NCBI RefSeq assembly: GCF_019334565.1
Contig: NZ_CP079724.1
Location: forward strand, 1,385,001-1,449,000
DNA from: Streptococcus oralis
GTDB taxonomy: Bacteria > Bacillota > Bacilli > Lactobacillales > Streptococcaceae
Length of the DNA: 64,000 nucleotides
Direction of reading: 5' to 3'
A model generated the notes under the pieces. It had not been told where the DNA came from. It was given only the letters and a program-made list of their open reading frames with translations, and did not search any database. The stretch's first letter is position 1; every line of letters starts with the position of its first letter. Of this stretch, positions 44,717 through 54,326 are shown piece by piece. Position numbers and translations under genes: made by a program.

Positions 44717-45493
44717 ATGAAAAGAGGTAAAAAAATGTTTATTATCATTCTATCAACACTTGGAGCGCTATGTATTATAACTTGGGGTGCCATCGCTTAT
44801 CTTGGACGAAGCCAGACATTATCGATAAAATCCATCGAAAACCCCAGCGGAGATCTATATTTAATTCATATCACAAAACCGAGTCATCAAATCTGGAAAG
44901 CTGGGGCTTATGCTAAGTTTACACTCCCTGATACCTCGTCTACTGCTAGTAAATATGAAGCTAAGGGAGAGCAAACCAGTCGATGGCTAACCATTGCCTC
45001 CACACCTGATGAAGATGAAATCCTCATTTTAACTCATCATAGTGGTAGCCACTTTAAGAACACCTTGACACATTTACCGTCTGGCAGTAAGATTGAGATG
45101 AGTTGGTTGGATTCCTCTTTAACCATTAAAGATACGAATCAGCCACTAGTTTGCTTTGCATCTGATGTTGGTATTTCTACTCTACGCCCCCTTATCAAAG
45201 AATGGGCTGGTAAATGTCCGATTATTCTCAACCATTTTGACAAAGGAGTTACTATTTTCGATAATGAGATGAAAGAACTGGCTCAAAAAACACCGAATTT
45301 TACTTATAAAACTAGCGATGATTTTTCTCAAAGTCAAGAATTTGTAAAACGTGCTATTGATGAATACGGCAATCAAGCCAGCTATCTCATCACAGGTCAG
45401 CCTGATGATGTTAAAGAAATGACGAATTTTTTAAAGGAAAATGGGATTGATAGCAATAACATACAAGTAAGCTCGTTTAGAGGTTTGAAATAG
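44717..45493 (+). CDS. Membrane-anchored ferredoxin-reductase-like protein
   Basis: Protein of 258 residues with an N-terminal anchor (about 7-29) and an outside-facing FNR-like module. RWLTIAS (about 88-94) matches the FAD motif RxYS, HHSGSHFKNTLTHLPSGSKIEM matches the following flavin strand, FASDVGISTLRPLI replaces GGxGxTP, and YLITGQPDDVKEM aligns with the CGPxxM motif but lacks its Cys. Flavin binding is plausible; NAD(P)H binding looks degenerate. If the topology is right, the domain is extracytoplasmic, odd for an NAD(P)H enzyme. Ribosome site AGGAG, 9-base spacing. Controlled by the adjacent TetR-like regulator (inference). Confidence 0.7.
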   Translation: MKRGKKMFIIILSTLGALCIITWGAIAYLGRSQTLSIKSIENPSGDLYLIHITKPSHQIWKAGAYAKFTLPDTSSTASKYEAKGEQTSRWLTIASTPDEDEILILTHHSGSHFKNTLTHLPSGSKIEMSWLDSSLTIKDTNQPLVCFASDVGISTLRPLIKEWAGKCPIILNHFDKGVTIFDNEMKELAQKTPNFTYKTSDDFSQSQEFVKRAIDEYGNQASYLITGQPDDVKEMTNFLKENGIDSNNIQVSSFRGLK

Positions 45494-45604
45494 GAGCAAT
45501 CTATCTTCTATATATTTCAATCAAACCCTACTAGGTCATTCGAACAAGTCTACTAGCTAATTCTAGGTAAATGTGATAGGATAAACATAGAGAAAGGAGC
45601 TTTT

Positions 45605-46678
45605 ATGGCTAATATTTTTGACTACCTGAATGATGTAGCATACGATTCCTTTTATGATCTCCCCATGAATGAGTTAGATGTTCTTGCCTTGACTGAATTA
45701 ACCTATCTTGCTTTCGATGATGTAGTCACCCAAGAACCAAAGCGTCTCATAGATCTTGCACCTCAAATCCCTAGAGACACGACGATGCTGACCAATAAGA
45801 ACCGTCTCCAATTGTTAGATCAGCTCGCTCAACACAAACGCTTTAAAAATTGCAAGCTCTCAGACTTTATCAACGATATTGATCCTGAATTGCAAAAACA
45901 GTTTGCGGCTATGACTTATCGTATCAGTCTCGATACCTATTTGCTTGTTTTTCGTGGGACGGATGATAGTATCATCGGCTGGAAAGAAGATTTCCATATG
46001 ACCTATATGAAGGAAATCCCAGCTCAAAAACATGCCCTCCAGTATTTAGAGAACTTTTTTGCCAAACATCCTAACCAAAAGGTTATCCTAGCAGGACACT
46101 CAAAAGGGGGAAATCTAGCTGTCTATGCTGCCAGTCAACTCGATCCACTCTTACAAAAAAACATTGTAGCTGTCTATACTTTTGATGCCCCTGGGCTTCA
46201 CAAGGAACTAACCGAAACACCTGGCTATCAAAACATGATGGAAAGAACGAAAGTGTTTATCCCGCAAGGGTCTATCATCGGGATGATGCTGGAAATTCCG
46301 GATAAAAAAATCATCGTTCGAAGCACTGCCTTGGGTGGTCTTGCCCAGCACGACACTTTTAGTTGGCAGGTTGAAGACAAACACTTTGTCCAACTAGACG
46401 AGACCAATAGTGACAGCCAGCAAGTCGATACCACCTTCAAGGAATGGGTTGAGACGGTCCCTGATACTGAACTGCAGCTCTACTTTGACCTCTTTTTTGG
46501 AATCATTCTCGATGCAGGCATCTCCTCTATCAACGACCTCTCTTCCTTCAAGGTTATTGAACACGTTCACCATCTCTTTGTCCAAGCTCAATCCCTCACT
46601 CCCGAAGAAAGAGAAACCATGGGACGACTAACCCAACTCTTGATCGACACCCGCTACCAAGCTTGGAAAAATCGTTAA
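45605..46678 (+). CDS. DUF2974 (Mbeg1-like) lipase-fold protein
   Basis: Alpha/beta hydrolase of 357 residues, with nucleophile elbow AGHSKGGNLAVYAAS (Ser about 170) and FRGTDDSIIGWKED upstream, as in class-3-lipase-like DUF2974 proteins. There is no signal peptide. Substrate is unknown; phospholipid or lipid-ester hydrolysis is the family expectation. Ribosome site AAAGGAG. A terminator follows. The first 45 residues (IFDYLNDVAYDSFYDLPMNELDVLAL) are typical of the family. Confidence 0.85.
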   Translation: MANIFDYLNDVAYDSFYDLPMNELDVLALTELTYLAFDDVVTQEPKRLIDLAPQIPRDTTMLTNKNRLQLLDQLAQHKRFKNCKLSDFINDIDPELQKQFAAMTYRISLDTYLLVFRGTDDSIIGWKEDFHMTYMKEIPAQKHALQYLENFFAKHPNQKVILAGHSKGGNLAVYAASQLDPLLQKNIVAVYTFDAPGLHKELTETPGYQNMMERTKVFIPQGSIIGMMLEIPDKKIIVRSTALGGLAQHDTFSWQVEDKHFVQLDETNSDSQQVDTTFKEWVETVPDTELQLYFDLFFGIILDAGISSINDLSSFKVIEHVHHLFVQAQSLTPEERETMGRLTQLLIDTRYQAWKNR

Positions 46679-46685
46679 AATAAGA

Positions 46686-46719
46686 AAGTCAATGAATCAC
46701 CCGATTCCTTGGCTTTTTT
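46686..46719 (+). terminator. Terminator of the DUF2974 gene
   Basis: Imperfect stem AAGTCAATGAATC / GATTCCTTGGCTT with ACCC loop, then TTTTTAG. Confidence 0.7.
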
Positions 46720-46758
46720 AGAAAAAAGGGTCAGAAAAGTTAGCCTAAATCACAAACC

Positions 46759-46787
46759 TTGACGACAGACTCATTTTTTGTTAAAAT
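46759..46787 (+). promoter_or_regulatory. Promoter of the ferric-reductase-like gene
   Basis: TTGACG (46759-46764), 17-base spacer, TAAAAT (46782-46787). Confidence 0.7.
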
Positions 46788-46806
46788 GTAACAAATATTA
46801 TTACAT
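46786..46806 (+). promoter_or_regulatory. Inverted repeat ATGTAA-N9-TTACAT at the transcript start
   Basis: Arms at 46786-46791 and 46801-46806, centred about 9 bases after the -10 box, where a repressor would block initiation. It does not match PsaR, AdcR, CopY or Fur sites known to me. Confidence 0.5.
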
Positions 46807-46840
46807 CTAACGTAAGATAATCCATGAAAGGACTTCTACC

Positions 46841-48034
46841 ATGAAATCATTAAAAGGTATTTTATTTATCGGACTTAGTATGCTTCTGACTATTCTAGCT
46901 TGGCTCAGTTCAGGCGCTAGTCAGTTTCTAATCCCTGGTTTAGCTCTCACTACCCTCTCACTTACTTTTATACTAGCTAGCCGTTTACCCTTGCTTGAAG
47001 CTTGGTTTAACGGACTTGAAAAGATGTATCTAGCTCATAAATTCACTGCTTTTCTATCCATTCTCCTACTAACCCTACACAACTTTAGCATGGGCGGTCT
47101 CTGGGGTTCGCATTTAGCCGCCCAGTTTGGAAATATCGCTATCTATATCTTTATCAGCATCGTTCTGGTTGCCTATCTGGGACAATATATCCAGTATGAA
47201 GCATGGAGATGGATTCATCGATTGGTTTATCTAGCCTATATCTTTGGCCTTTTTCATGTTTTGATGATCATGGGAAATCGTCTCCTCTCCTTTAGTTTCC
47301 TAGGTCTTATCTTTGGAATCTATGCTCTTTTAGGCTTGCTTGCAGGTTTTTATATTATTTTCCTTTATCAAAAGGTCGGTTTCACCTATCTTGGAAAAAT
47401 CGTAGGAATCAAACGCGTCAATCACGATACAACTGAAATTGAAATCGAACTTAGTCATCCTTTCACCTACGAATATGGACAATTTGCCTTTCTAAAAATT
47501 TTCCAAAAAGGTTTTGAGACTGCTCCACACCCTTTCTCCATCTCAGGAGGACAAGGACGAACTCTTTATTTTACGATAAAAAACTCTGGTGACCACACCA
47601 AGAATATCTATGACAATCTTCAAGTTGGTAGCAAGGTTGCAGTTGATCGCGCCTATGGACATATGACTATGGAACATGGTCCAAAGCAGCAAATCTGGAT
47701 TGCAGGTGGAATTGGAATGACACCTTTCATCTCTTATATCCGAGAACACCCTATCCTAGACAGGAACGTCCGCTTCTACTATAGTTTCCGTGGAGAGGAA
47801 AATGCTGTCTACTTAGATCTACTTCGAGACTACGCCCGTCAAAATGCTAACTTTGACCTGCAGCTGGTCGATAGCAATGAAAAAGGATACCTGACTTTGG
47901 ATCAAGAAGAAATCCCTGACCAGACTACAGTCTATATGTGTGGACCTCTTCCTATGATGAAGACCCTTGCCAAGCAAATCAAGAAAAAGAATCCCAAAGC
48001 AAAACTCATTTACGAAGATTTCAAGTTTAAATAA
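46841..48034 (+). CDS. Ferric-reductase-like transmembrane flavoprotein
   Basis: Membrane oxidoreductase of 397 residues. Residues 1-180 hold about six segments with His pairs (LTLHNFS; HRLVYLAYIFGLFH) fit for haem, as in the ferric reductase/NOX domain. From about 185 follows a cytosolic FNR module: FAD motif HPFSISGG (about 231), NAD motif IAGGIGMTPFISYIR (about 287) and CGPLPMMKTL (about 366). It should pass electrons from NAD(P)H across the membrane, perhaps to ferric iron or oxygen; the acceptor is inference. Ribosome site GAAAGGA. Confidence 0.88.
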   Translation: MKSLKGILFIGLSMLLTILAWLSSGASQFLIPGLALTTLSLTFILASRLPLLEAWFNGLEKMYLAHKFTAFLSILLLTLHNFSMGGLWGSHLAAQFGNIAIYIFISIVLVAYLGQYIQYEAWRWIHRLVYLAYIFGLFHVLMIMGNRLLSFSFLGLIFGIYALLGLLAGFYIIFLYQKVGFTYLGKIVGIKRVNHDTTEIEIELSHPFTYEYGQFAFLKIFQKGFETAPHPFSISGGQGRTLYFTIKNSGDHTKNIYDNLQVGSKVAVDRAYGHMTMEHGPKQQIWIAGGIGMTPFISYIREHPILDRNVRFYYSFRGEENAVYLDLLRDYARQNANFDLQLVDSNEKGYLTLDQEEIPDQTTVYMCGPLPMMKTLAKQIKKKNPKAKLIYEDFKFK

Positions 48035-48135
48035 GATCATTGTCCCTCTAACACAAAAGAGGGACTTTCTTTTCACTTTATTTCCCTCTTCTGTGCTATA
48101 CTTAATTTAGTACATTCTTTGAGATTGGAGCCAGT

Positions 48136-48765
48136 ATGAAAATCCATAAAACCGTGAATCCCATTGCCTATGAAAACACTTATTATCTGGAAGGAGACCA
48201 ACACCTGATTGTGGTTGACCCAGGTAGCCATTGGGAAGCTATTCGCAAGACTATCGAGAAAATCAACAAACCAGTCTGCGCGATTCTCCTGACCCACACC
48301 CACTACGACCATATTATGAGTCTGGACTTGGTTCGTGACACTTTTGGAAATCCCCCCGTTTATGTAGCAGAAAGTGAAGCCAGCTGGCTCTATACTCCCG
48401 TTGACAATCTCTCTGGCCTACCTCGTCATGATGATATGGCTGATGTCATCTGCAAACCAGCTGAACACACCTTTGTCTTTCATGAGGAATACCAGATCGA
48501 AGAGTTTCGTTTTACAGTTCTACCAACCCCAGGGCACTCTATTGGCGGTGTTTCCCTGGTCTTTCCTGATGCTCATCTAGTCTTGACGGGAGATGCTCTA
48601 TTCCGAGAAACCATCGGACGGACAGACCTTCCTACAGGTAGCACGGAACAACTCCTCCATAGCATTCAGACGCAGCTCTTCACCCTTCCTAACTACGATG
48701 TCTATCCTGGGCATGGTCCAGCTACGACGATCGCTCACGAAAAGACCTTTAATCCCTTTTTTTAG
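48136..48765 (+). CDS. MBL-fold hydrolase (glyoxalase II-like)
   Basis: Cytosolic metallo-beta-lactamase-fold protein of 209 residues. Complete zinc motifs: LTHTHYDHIMS (HxHxDH, about 56-61), LPTPGHSIGGVSL (His), LTGDALF (Asp) and YPGHGPATTI (His). This is the YcbL/glyoxalase-II-like branch; thiolester or persulfide hydrolysis is typical, substrate unproven. Ribosome site TTGGAGC. Confidence 0.9.
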   Translation: MKIHKTVNPIAYENTYYLEGDQHLIVVDPGSHWEAIRKTIEKINKPVCAILLTHTHYDHIMSLDLVRDTFGNPPVYVAESEASWLYTPVDNLSGLPRHDDMADVICKPAEHTFVFHEEYQIEEFRFTVLPTPGHSIGGVSLVFPDAHLVLTGDALFRETIGRTDLPTGSTEQLLHSIQTQLFTLPNYDVYPGHGPATTIAHEKTFNPFF

Positions 48766-48768
48766 CAA

Positions 48769-48804
48769 ACAAAAAACCAAGGGTAATTTCCTTGGTTTTT
48801 TTGT
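48769..48804 (+). terminator. Terminator of the MBL hydrolase gene
   Basis: Stem AAAAACCAAGG / CCTTGGTTTTT with a short loop, then a T-run. Confidence 0.85.
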
Positions 48805-48869
48805 AGCTTCAATTTCTATGTCAATATTTGCTCAGAAGAATCAATATTGACTAGAAAAATAATTCAAAA

Positions 48870-49634
48870 CTAATTAGCTCGATTCAATTCTTTCCAGTCA
48901 ATATTTGATAAATTAAGCTTTTCAGAAGAGATATCTAAAACTTGCTCTGCTTTTTCATTGCCACCGATTTGAATAGTTGCTTCTTTAATCTTCTGCACTC
49001 CATTTTTATCAAACGAATATAGAGCCAGATTCATTTCTGGACGAGTTGACTGCCAGTCTGCATAAGAGACTTGACCATTTTCATAAATATCAAATCCTGA
49101 GCGAAAACCACCTGCAGAAGCTATATATGCTGTGTGAAGTAAGCTAGGTTTTTGATTTTCCAAATAATAAATAGCTGAAACAAATTTTTCATCGCCAATA
49201 AGCAACTCGTCTTGACCATCCTTATTCAAATCAACAATTGCGTATTTCCAATCGGGTGCATTATGATAATCCATTCGAGAGAAAACTAAGCCATATTCTT
49301 CTGAAGTAATCTTATCTTGTTTATTTTCCTTGTATAAATCTTCTCTATTACCTTGTTTTAAAAGGTCTGTAAAGTGTTTATAGCGTTCAATCACTTCTTT
49401 ATATAAATCTTGTCTGGTTTCTTTCTTATTTTCAGCAGTCGATTGCGATTCCTTGGTTGACGAGTCACTAGTATTTTCAGCCTTAGCTTCTGTTGATACA
49501 CTAGTCTTATCGTCTTTGGAGACAGATGATAGTGCAGATGAAGGTTCTGTATTGTTCCTATTTTTATTGAGACTACAAGATGCTAAAACTGAAATCGAAA
49601 GAATAGCTGATAGCATCATTAAAAATTTCTTCAT
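48870..49634 (-). CDS. Lipoprotein of unknown function
   Basis: Exported lipoprotein of 254 residues with signal and lipobox SVLASCSLN (Cys about 20), a long Ser/Thr/Glu/Lys linker (about 25-70) and a C-terminal domain (75-254) containing YAIVDLNKDGQDELLIGDE, an EF-hand-like DLNKDGQDE calcium loop often seen in VCBS/FG-GAP-like lipoproteins. No catalytic motif seen. Ribosome site is weak (CGAGGTTAAC). Monocistronic. Confidence 0.82.
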   Translation of the reverse strand: MKKFLMMLSAILSISVLASCSLNKNRNNTEPSSALSSVSKDDKTSVSTEAKAENTSDSSTKESQSTAENKKETRQDLYKEVIERYKHFTDLLKQGNREDLYKENKQDKITSEEYGLVFSRMDYHNAPDWKYAIVDLNKDGQDELLIGDEKFVSAIYYLENQKPSLLHTAYIASAGGFRSGFDIYENGQVSYADWQSTRPEMNLALYSFDKNGVQKIKEATIQIGGNEKAEQVLDISSEKLNLSNIDWKELNRAN

Positions 49635-49722
49635 GTTAACCTCGATAGCATTGCATTTTCAGATTGATAAACTTCAAAAATGAACCATTAATTCCAAGAT
49701 GATACTTGGTTAGAGACTTACT

Positions 49723-51615
49723 TTACCAAATAATCACACGGTCCTCTGGTGAACGCCACATACCGTCGCCTTCTTTGACATCATAGGTTGTAAAGAAGTC
49801 ATCGAAGTTTGGCACTTGCACATTGACACGGAGTTTAGCAGGCGCGTGCACGTCGACACTGGCCATGAGTTTCATCAACTCCGGACGGCCTTTCATACGC
49901 CAGATACGAGCAAAGTTGTGGAAGAATTCTTCAGCAGAGAAGTCTGCTTCTCTCTTGGCAGCTTCAAGGGCTGCAGCAATTCCTCCTAGGTCGGCAACAT
50001 TTTCTGATACGGTTAGTTTTCCGTTGATCCTTGCGCCGTATGATTCTTGACCATCAAACTGGTCGATAACTTTCTGCGTTTTTTCTTTAAAGGCTGCATA
50101 GTCGCTTTCTGTCCACCAATCTTTGAGGCTACCATTTTCATCAAAAGAAGCGCCATTTGTATCAAAGGCATGAGAAATCTCATGGGCAATAACAGCACCA
50201 ATACCACCGTAGTTAGCAGAAGACGACTGATGCAAATCATAGAATGGAGCCTGTAAAATGGCAGCTGGGAAGACAATCAAGTTCTTCTGAGGATTGTAGT
50301 AGGCATTGACCATATGAGCTGGCATGCCCCATTCCTTGTAATCAACAGGCTGGTTCCACTTGCTCCAGCTGTGCTTGATTTCCACACGCGCAAAGGCTAG
50401 AGCATTTTCAAAGAGACTGGCAGTTTCGTCCACTACTTTGTCCTTGTAGCGTTCTGGCAATTCCTCTGGATAACCGATATAAGGTTTGATGACATTGAGT
50501 TTGACAATGGCCTTATCTCGCGTTTCAGGCGTGAGCCAGTCGTTCTTAGCCAAACGTTCCTTATAAACGTCAATCATAGTCGCCACTTTTTTCTCTACGT
50601 CTGCCTTAGCTTCTGGGGAGAATTTTTCATGCGCATACCAGAGACCAAGGGCTTGCTTAAAGGGACCTTGGGCCAAGTGATAGGCTGCCTTGACCTTATC
50701 CTGAGCTTCTGGAACACCTGAAAGGGCACGTCCGTAGGCACCTGACAAGACACGAATCTCGTCTGTGAGATAGCTGGTTGAAAGATTGACCACAGCTAAA
50801 ATCAAGGTTGCCTTAAGCAAAGGCCAAGCTTCTTCACTATAAAATTGGTCTGCTGCTTGCCAGAAACGCTCCTCGTCTACGATAACCTTATCTGGAGTTT
50901 GTCCAATCACTGCTTGGAAGAAATCATCCAAAGGGAGGGCAGGGGCAAATTTCTTGAAATCTTCATAAGCATATGGATGGTAGAGTTTGGCATATTCTGA
51001 ACTTTCTTCGTTAGAAAGAACCACCGCTGCGATACGACGGTCCAATTCCAATCTCTTCTCTAGTAAGTCTTCGATTTCCTCATCTGAAAAATCATAGGCT
51101 TTGAGAAGATTTGCGCTACTTTCCTTCCAAAGCGTCAAGAGCTCCTCACGTTGAGGATGGTCTTCAGCATAGTAGGTTGTATCTGGCAAGATAGTTCCTG
51201 GTGCACTTGCCCAGAGAACATTGGTTCTGGCATCCATAAAGTCTGGTGATACTCCAAATGGAAGGAAGTTTGGTTTACCTGCTAGTTCAAACTCTGCCAG
51301 TTTGCTGGTAAAATCTGCAAAGCTCTCCAAATCTTGGTATTCCTTGAGCAGAGGAAGGACAGGCTTGATTCCATCTGCATCCCTCTTATCAAAATCACGT
51401 ACCATACGATGGTACTTAACAAAATTTGCGAGGATAGCGTCCTCTGGAACATCTTCGCCTTCCAACCACTTGTCCGTAGTTGCCAGCATTAACTCTTCAA
51501 TTTCCTCATCAAGGTCAATAAAGCCACCTGTTCGAGATTTATCAGCTGGAATAACAGCTGTTTTTTCCCATTCTCCATTGATTGCATCATAAAAATCGTC
51601 TTGATAACGTGTCAT
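49723..51615 (-). CDS. pepO: Endopeptidase PepO (M13, neprilysin family)
   Basis: Zinc endopeptidase of 630 residues. M13 motifs are intact: VNAYYNPQKNLIVFPAAILQ, zinc site VIAHEISHAFD (about 475-485), ENVADLGG (third ligand Glu, about 531) and the C-terminal VxxxxW-type FFTTYDV...MWRSPEDRVIIW. There is no signal peptide, yet pneumococcal PepO is found at the surface and binds host proteins. Start ATG at 51615 has a weak AGAACAAG site. It is divergent from psaBCA and shares the 178-base control region. Confidence 0.95.
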   Translation of the reverse strand: MTRYQDDFYDAINGEWEKTAVIPADKSRTGGFIDLDEEIEELMLATTDKWLEGEDVPEDAILANFVKYHRMVRDFDKRDADGIKPVLPLLKEYQDLESFADFTSKLAEFELAGKPNFLPFGVSPDFMDARTNVLWASAPGTILPDTTYYAEDHPQREELLTLWKESSANLLKAYDFSDEEIEDLLEKRLELDRRIAAVVLSNEESSEYAKLYHPYAYEDFKKFAPALPLDDFFQAVIGQTPDKVIVDEERFWQAADQFYSEEAWPLLKATLILAVVNLSTSYLTDEIRVLSGAYGRALSGVPEAQDKVKAAYHLAQGPFKQALGLWYAHEKFSPEAKADVEKKVATMIDVYKERLAKNDWLTPETRDKAIVKLNVIKPYIGYPEELPERYKDKVVDETASLFENALAFARVEIKHSWSKWNQPVDYKEWGMPAHMVNAYYNPQKNLIVFPAAILQAPFYDLHQSSSANYGGIGAVIAHEISHAFDTNGASFDENGSLKDWWTESDYAAFKEKTQKVIDQFDGQESYGARINGKLTVSENVADLGGIAAALEAAKREADFSAEEFFHNFARIWRMKGRPELMKLMASVDVHAPAKLRVNVQVPNFDDFFTTYDVKEGDGMWRSPEDRVIIW

Positions 51616-51731
51616 CTTGTTCTCGCTTTCATTTTTTCACTTATTCTTAGCTTAGCAAAAAACACTTGGGAATGCAATTAAAAATGGTCTCTCTTTTTTC
51701 TTCATTTTTCAGTTATTATTTTAAATTTTTT

Positions 51732-51757
51732 AAAAATTAACTTGACTTAATTTTTTT
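51732..51757 (+). promoter_or_regulatory. PsaR operator of psaBCA
   Basis: AT-rich palindrome with core TTAACTTGACTTAA flanked by A-tract and T-tract, nearly the same as the pneumococcal PsaR (ScaR-type) manganese operator. It lies about 40 bases before psaB in the pepO-psaB divergent region, so pepO could also respond. Confidence 0.85.
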
Positions 51758-51793
51758 TTAATGTATATTAAAAGACAGGAGGAAAATAACTGT

Positions 51794-52516
51794 ATGATAC
51801 GTATCGAAAACCTCAGTGTCTCCTACAAAGAAACGTTGGCACTAAAGGATATTTCACTAGTGCTCCACGGACCAACTATTACCGGAATTATTGGTCCAAA
51901 CGGTGCTGGAAAATCAACTTTATTAAAAAGTATGTTGGGAATTATCCCACACGAAGGTCAGGCCTTTCTCGATGACAAAGAAGTCAAGAAATCTTTACAT
52001 CGAGTTGCCTATGTCGAGCAAAAAATCCATATCGACTACAATTTCCCTATCAAGGTCAAGGAATGTGTCTCACTGGGACTCTATCCATCTATCCCGCTCT
52101 TCCACACTTTAAAGGCCAGCCACTGGAAAAAAGTGGCGGATGCACTTGAAATCGTTGGACTCTCAGACTATGCTGATCGCCAAATCAGTCAGCTCTCTGG
52201 AGGACAATTCCAACGTGTTTTGATTGCCCGCTGCTTAGTGCAGGAAGCTGACTACATCTTTTTAGATGAGCCTTTTGTCGGGATTGACTCGATCAGTGAA
52301 GAGATTATCATGAATACACTGAGAGACCTTAAAAAAGCTGGTAAAACAGTTCTCATCGTCCATCATGACCTCAGCAAAGTCCCTCATTATTTCGACCAAG
52401 TTATGCTTCTCAATCGAGAATTGGTTGCTATTGGTTCAACTGAAGAAACCTTTACCGAAGTCAATCTCAAAAAAGCTTATGGTAGTAAGCTCTTCTTTAA
52501 TGGAGGTGACCTATGA
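51794..52516 (+). CDS. psaB: Manganese ABC transporter ATPase PsaB
   Basis: ATPase of 240 residues for Mn(II) uptake. Walker [10 protein letters not shown] (about 35-43), signature [15 protein letters not shown], Walker [13 protein letters not shown] and switch His VHHDLSK. The open frame begins at 51761, but the ATG at 51794 follows AGGAGG and gives the family start. First gene of psaBCA; its last codon overlaps psaC (ATGA). Controlled by the PsaR operator. Confidence 0.96.
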   Translation: MIRIENLSVSYKETLALKDISLVLHGPTITGIIGPNGAGKSTLLKSMLGIIPHEGQAFLDDKEVKKSLHRVAYVEQKIHIDYNFPIKVKECVSLGLYPSIPLFHTLKASHWKKVADALEIVGLSDYADRQISQLSGGQFQRVLIARCLVQEADYIFLDEPFVGIDSISEEIIMNTLRDLKKAGKTVLIVHHDLSKVPHYFDQVMLLNRELVAIGSTEETFTEVNLKKAYGSKLFFNGGDL

Positions 52517-53361
52517 TAGTAGAATTTATCGATGGATTGCAACATTTCCATTTCCTACAAAATGCCCTGATAACAGCTATAGTCATCGGGGTGGTTGCTG
52601 GAGCCGTGGGATGTTTTATCATCTTACGTGGAATGTCTCTCATGGGGGATGCCATCTCTCACGCAGTTTTGCCCGGCGTAGCCCTTTCCTTTATCCTGGG
52701 AATTGATTTCTTTATTGGAGCGATCATCTTTGGCTTGATGGCTTCCATCATCATTACCTACATCAAGGGGAACTCTATCATCAAGAGTGACACTGCCATT
52801 GGTATTACCTTTTCATCTTTCTTAGCCTTAGGTGTCATCTTGATTAGTGTTGCCAAGAGTTCGACAGACCTCTTCCATATCCTTTTTGGGAATATCCTCG
52901 CTGTCCAAGATACGGACATGTGGATCACCATTGGTGTGGGGGCATTGATTCTCTTGATTATCGGGATTTTCTTTAAACAACTATTGATTACATCCTTTGA
53001 CGAGCTTTTGGCTAAAGCCATGGGAATGCCTGTTAATTTCTATCACTATCTACTCATGGTGCTCTTGACCCTTGTGTCAGTCACTGCCATGCAAAGTGTT
53101 GGAACGATTCTTATCGTGGCCATGTTGATCACCCCAGCTGCGACGGCTTACCTTTATGCTAATAGCCTAAAGAGCATGATTTTTCTTTCATCAACCCTAG
53201 GGGCAACCGCTTCTGTTTTGGGACTCTTTATCGGCTATAGCTTCAACCTCGCAGCAGGATCCAGCATCGTGCTCACATCTGCCAGCTTCTTCTTAATCAG
53301 TTTCTTTATCTCTCCAAAGCAACGATACTTGAAACTAAAAAATAAAAAAATCAATAAATAA
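52513..53361 (+). CDS. psaC: Manganese ABC transporter permease PsaC
   Basis: Metal ABC-3 family permease of 282 residues with about eight segments ([33 protein letters not shown], then [12 protein letters not shown] coupling loop and [20 protein letters not shown]). Ends in a basic tail (KLKNKKINK). Overlaps psaB by 4 bases and precedes psaA by 25. Confidence 0.96.
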   Translation: MIVEFIDGLQHFHFLQNALITAIVIGVVAGAVGCFIILRGMSLMGDAISHAVLPGVALSFILGIDFFIGAIIFGLMASIIITYIKGNSIIKSDTAIGITFSSFLALGVILISVAKSSTDLFHILFGNILAVQDTDMWITIGVGALILLIIGIFFKQLLITSFDELLAKAMGMPVNFYHYLLMVLLTLVSVTAMQSVGTILIVAMLITPAATAYLYANSLKSMIFLSSTLGATASVLGLFIGYSFNLAAGSSIVLTSASFFLISFFISPKQRYLKLKNKKINK

Positions 53362-53386
53362 GGGGAAACCCTTCTGGAGGAATCTA

Positions 53387-54319
53387 ATGAAAAAATTAGG
53401 TACATTGCTCGTTCTTTTTCTTTCTATCATTGGATTAGCTGCCTGTGCTAGTGGGAAAAAAGATACAGCATCTACAAACCAAAAACTAAAGGTTGTAGCG
53501 ACTAACTCTATCATTGCTGATATTACTAAAAATATCGCTGGTGACAAGATTGATCTTCATAGTATCGTTCCTGTTGGTCAAGACCCACACGAGTACGAAC
53601 CACTTCCTGAAGACGTAAAGAAAACTTCTGAGGCTGACCTCATTTTCTATAACGGTATCAACCTTGAAACAGGTGGCAATGCTTGGTTTACCAAATTGGT
53701 CGAAAATGCCAAGAAAACTGAAAACAAAGACTACTATGCAGTTAGTGACGGCGTAGATATCATCTACCTTGAAGGTCAAAACGAGAAAGGCAAAGAAGAC
53801 CCACACGCTTGGCTCAACCTTGAAAATGGGATAATTTATGCTAAAAATATCGCTAAACAGTTGATTGCAAAAGACCCTAGCAACAAGGAATTCTACGAAA
53901 AAAATCTCAAAGACTATACTGAAAAGCTAGACAAACTGGACAAGGAAGCTAAAGAGAAATTTAACAATATCCCTGCTGAGAAAAAACTCATTGTAACCAG
54001 CGAAGGATGCTTCAAATACTTCTCTAAAGCTTACGAAGTTCCAAGTGCCTACATCTGGGAAATCAACACAGAAGAAGAAGGAACACCTGAACAAATCAAG
54101 ACCTTGGTTGAAAAACTTCGCCAAACAAAAGTTCCATCACTCTTTGTTGAATCAAGTGTCGATGACCGTCCAATGAAGACTGTTTCACAAGACACAAATA
54201 TCCCAATTTACGCACAAATCTTTACTGACTCAATCGCTGAAGAAGGTAAAGAAGGTGACAGCTACTACAACATGATGAAATACAACCTTGACAAGATTGC
54301 TGAAGGTTTGTCAAAATAA
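53387..54319 (+). CDS. psaA: Manganese-binding lipoprotein PsaA
   Basis: Cluster A-I binding protein of 310 residues, surface lipoprotein with lipobox GLAACASG (Cys about 20). Mn ligands expected from PsaA are present: His in DPHEYEPLP (about 67), His in [11 protein letters not shown] (about 139), Glu in [17 protein letters not shown] (about 205) and Asp in FTDSIAEEG (about 281). Ribosome site TGGAGGA. A terminator separates it from tpx. In pneumococcus PsaA is essential for Mn uptake and adhesion. Confidence 0.97.
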   Translation: MKKLGTLLVLFLSIIGLAACASGKKDTASTNQKLKVVATNSIIADITKNIAGDKIDLHSIVPVGQDPHEYEPLPEDVKKTSEADLIFYNGINLETGGNAWFTKLVENAKKTENKDYYAVSDGVDIIYLEGQNEKGKEDPHAWLNLENGIIYAKNIAKQLIAKDPSNKEFYEKNLKDYTEKLDKLDKEAKEKFNNIPAEKKLIVTSEGCFKYFSKAYEVPSAYIWEINTEEEGTPEQIKTLVEKLRQTKVPSLFVESSVDDRPMKTVSQDTNIPIYAQIFTDSIAEEGKEGDSYYNMMKYNLDKIAEGLSK

Positions 54320-54326
54320 TCCATTA

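Noticed and set aside
51732..51757. AdcR zinc operator at psaB
   Set aside because: AdcR sites read TTAACNRGTTAA; here the core is TTAACTTGACTTAA, the PsaR/ScaR type.
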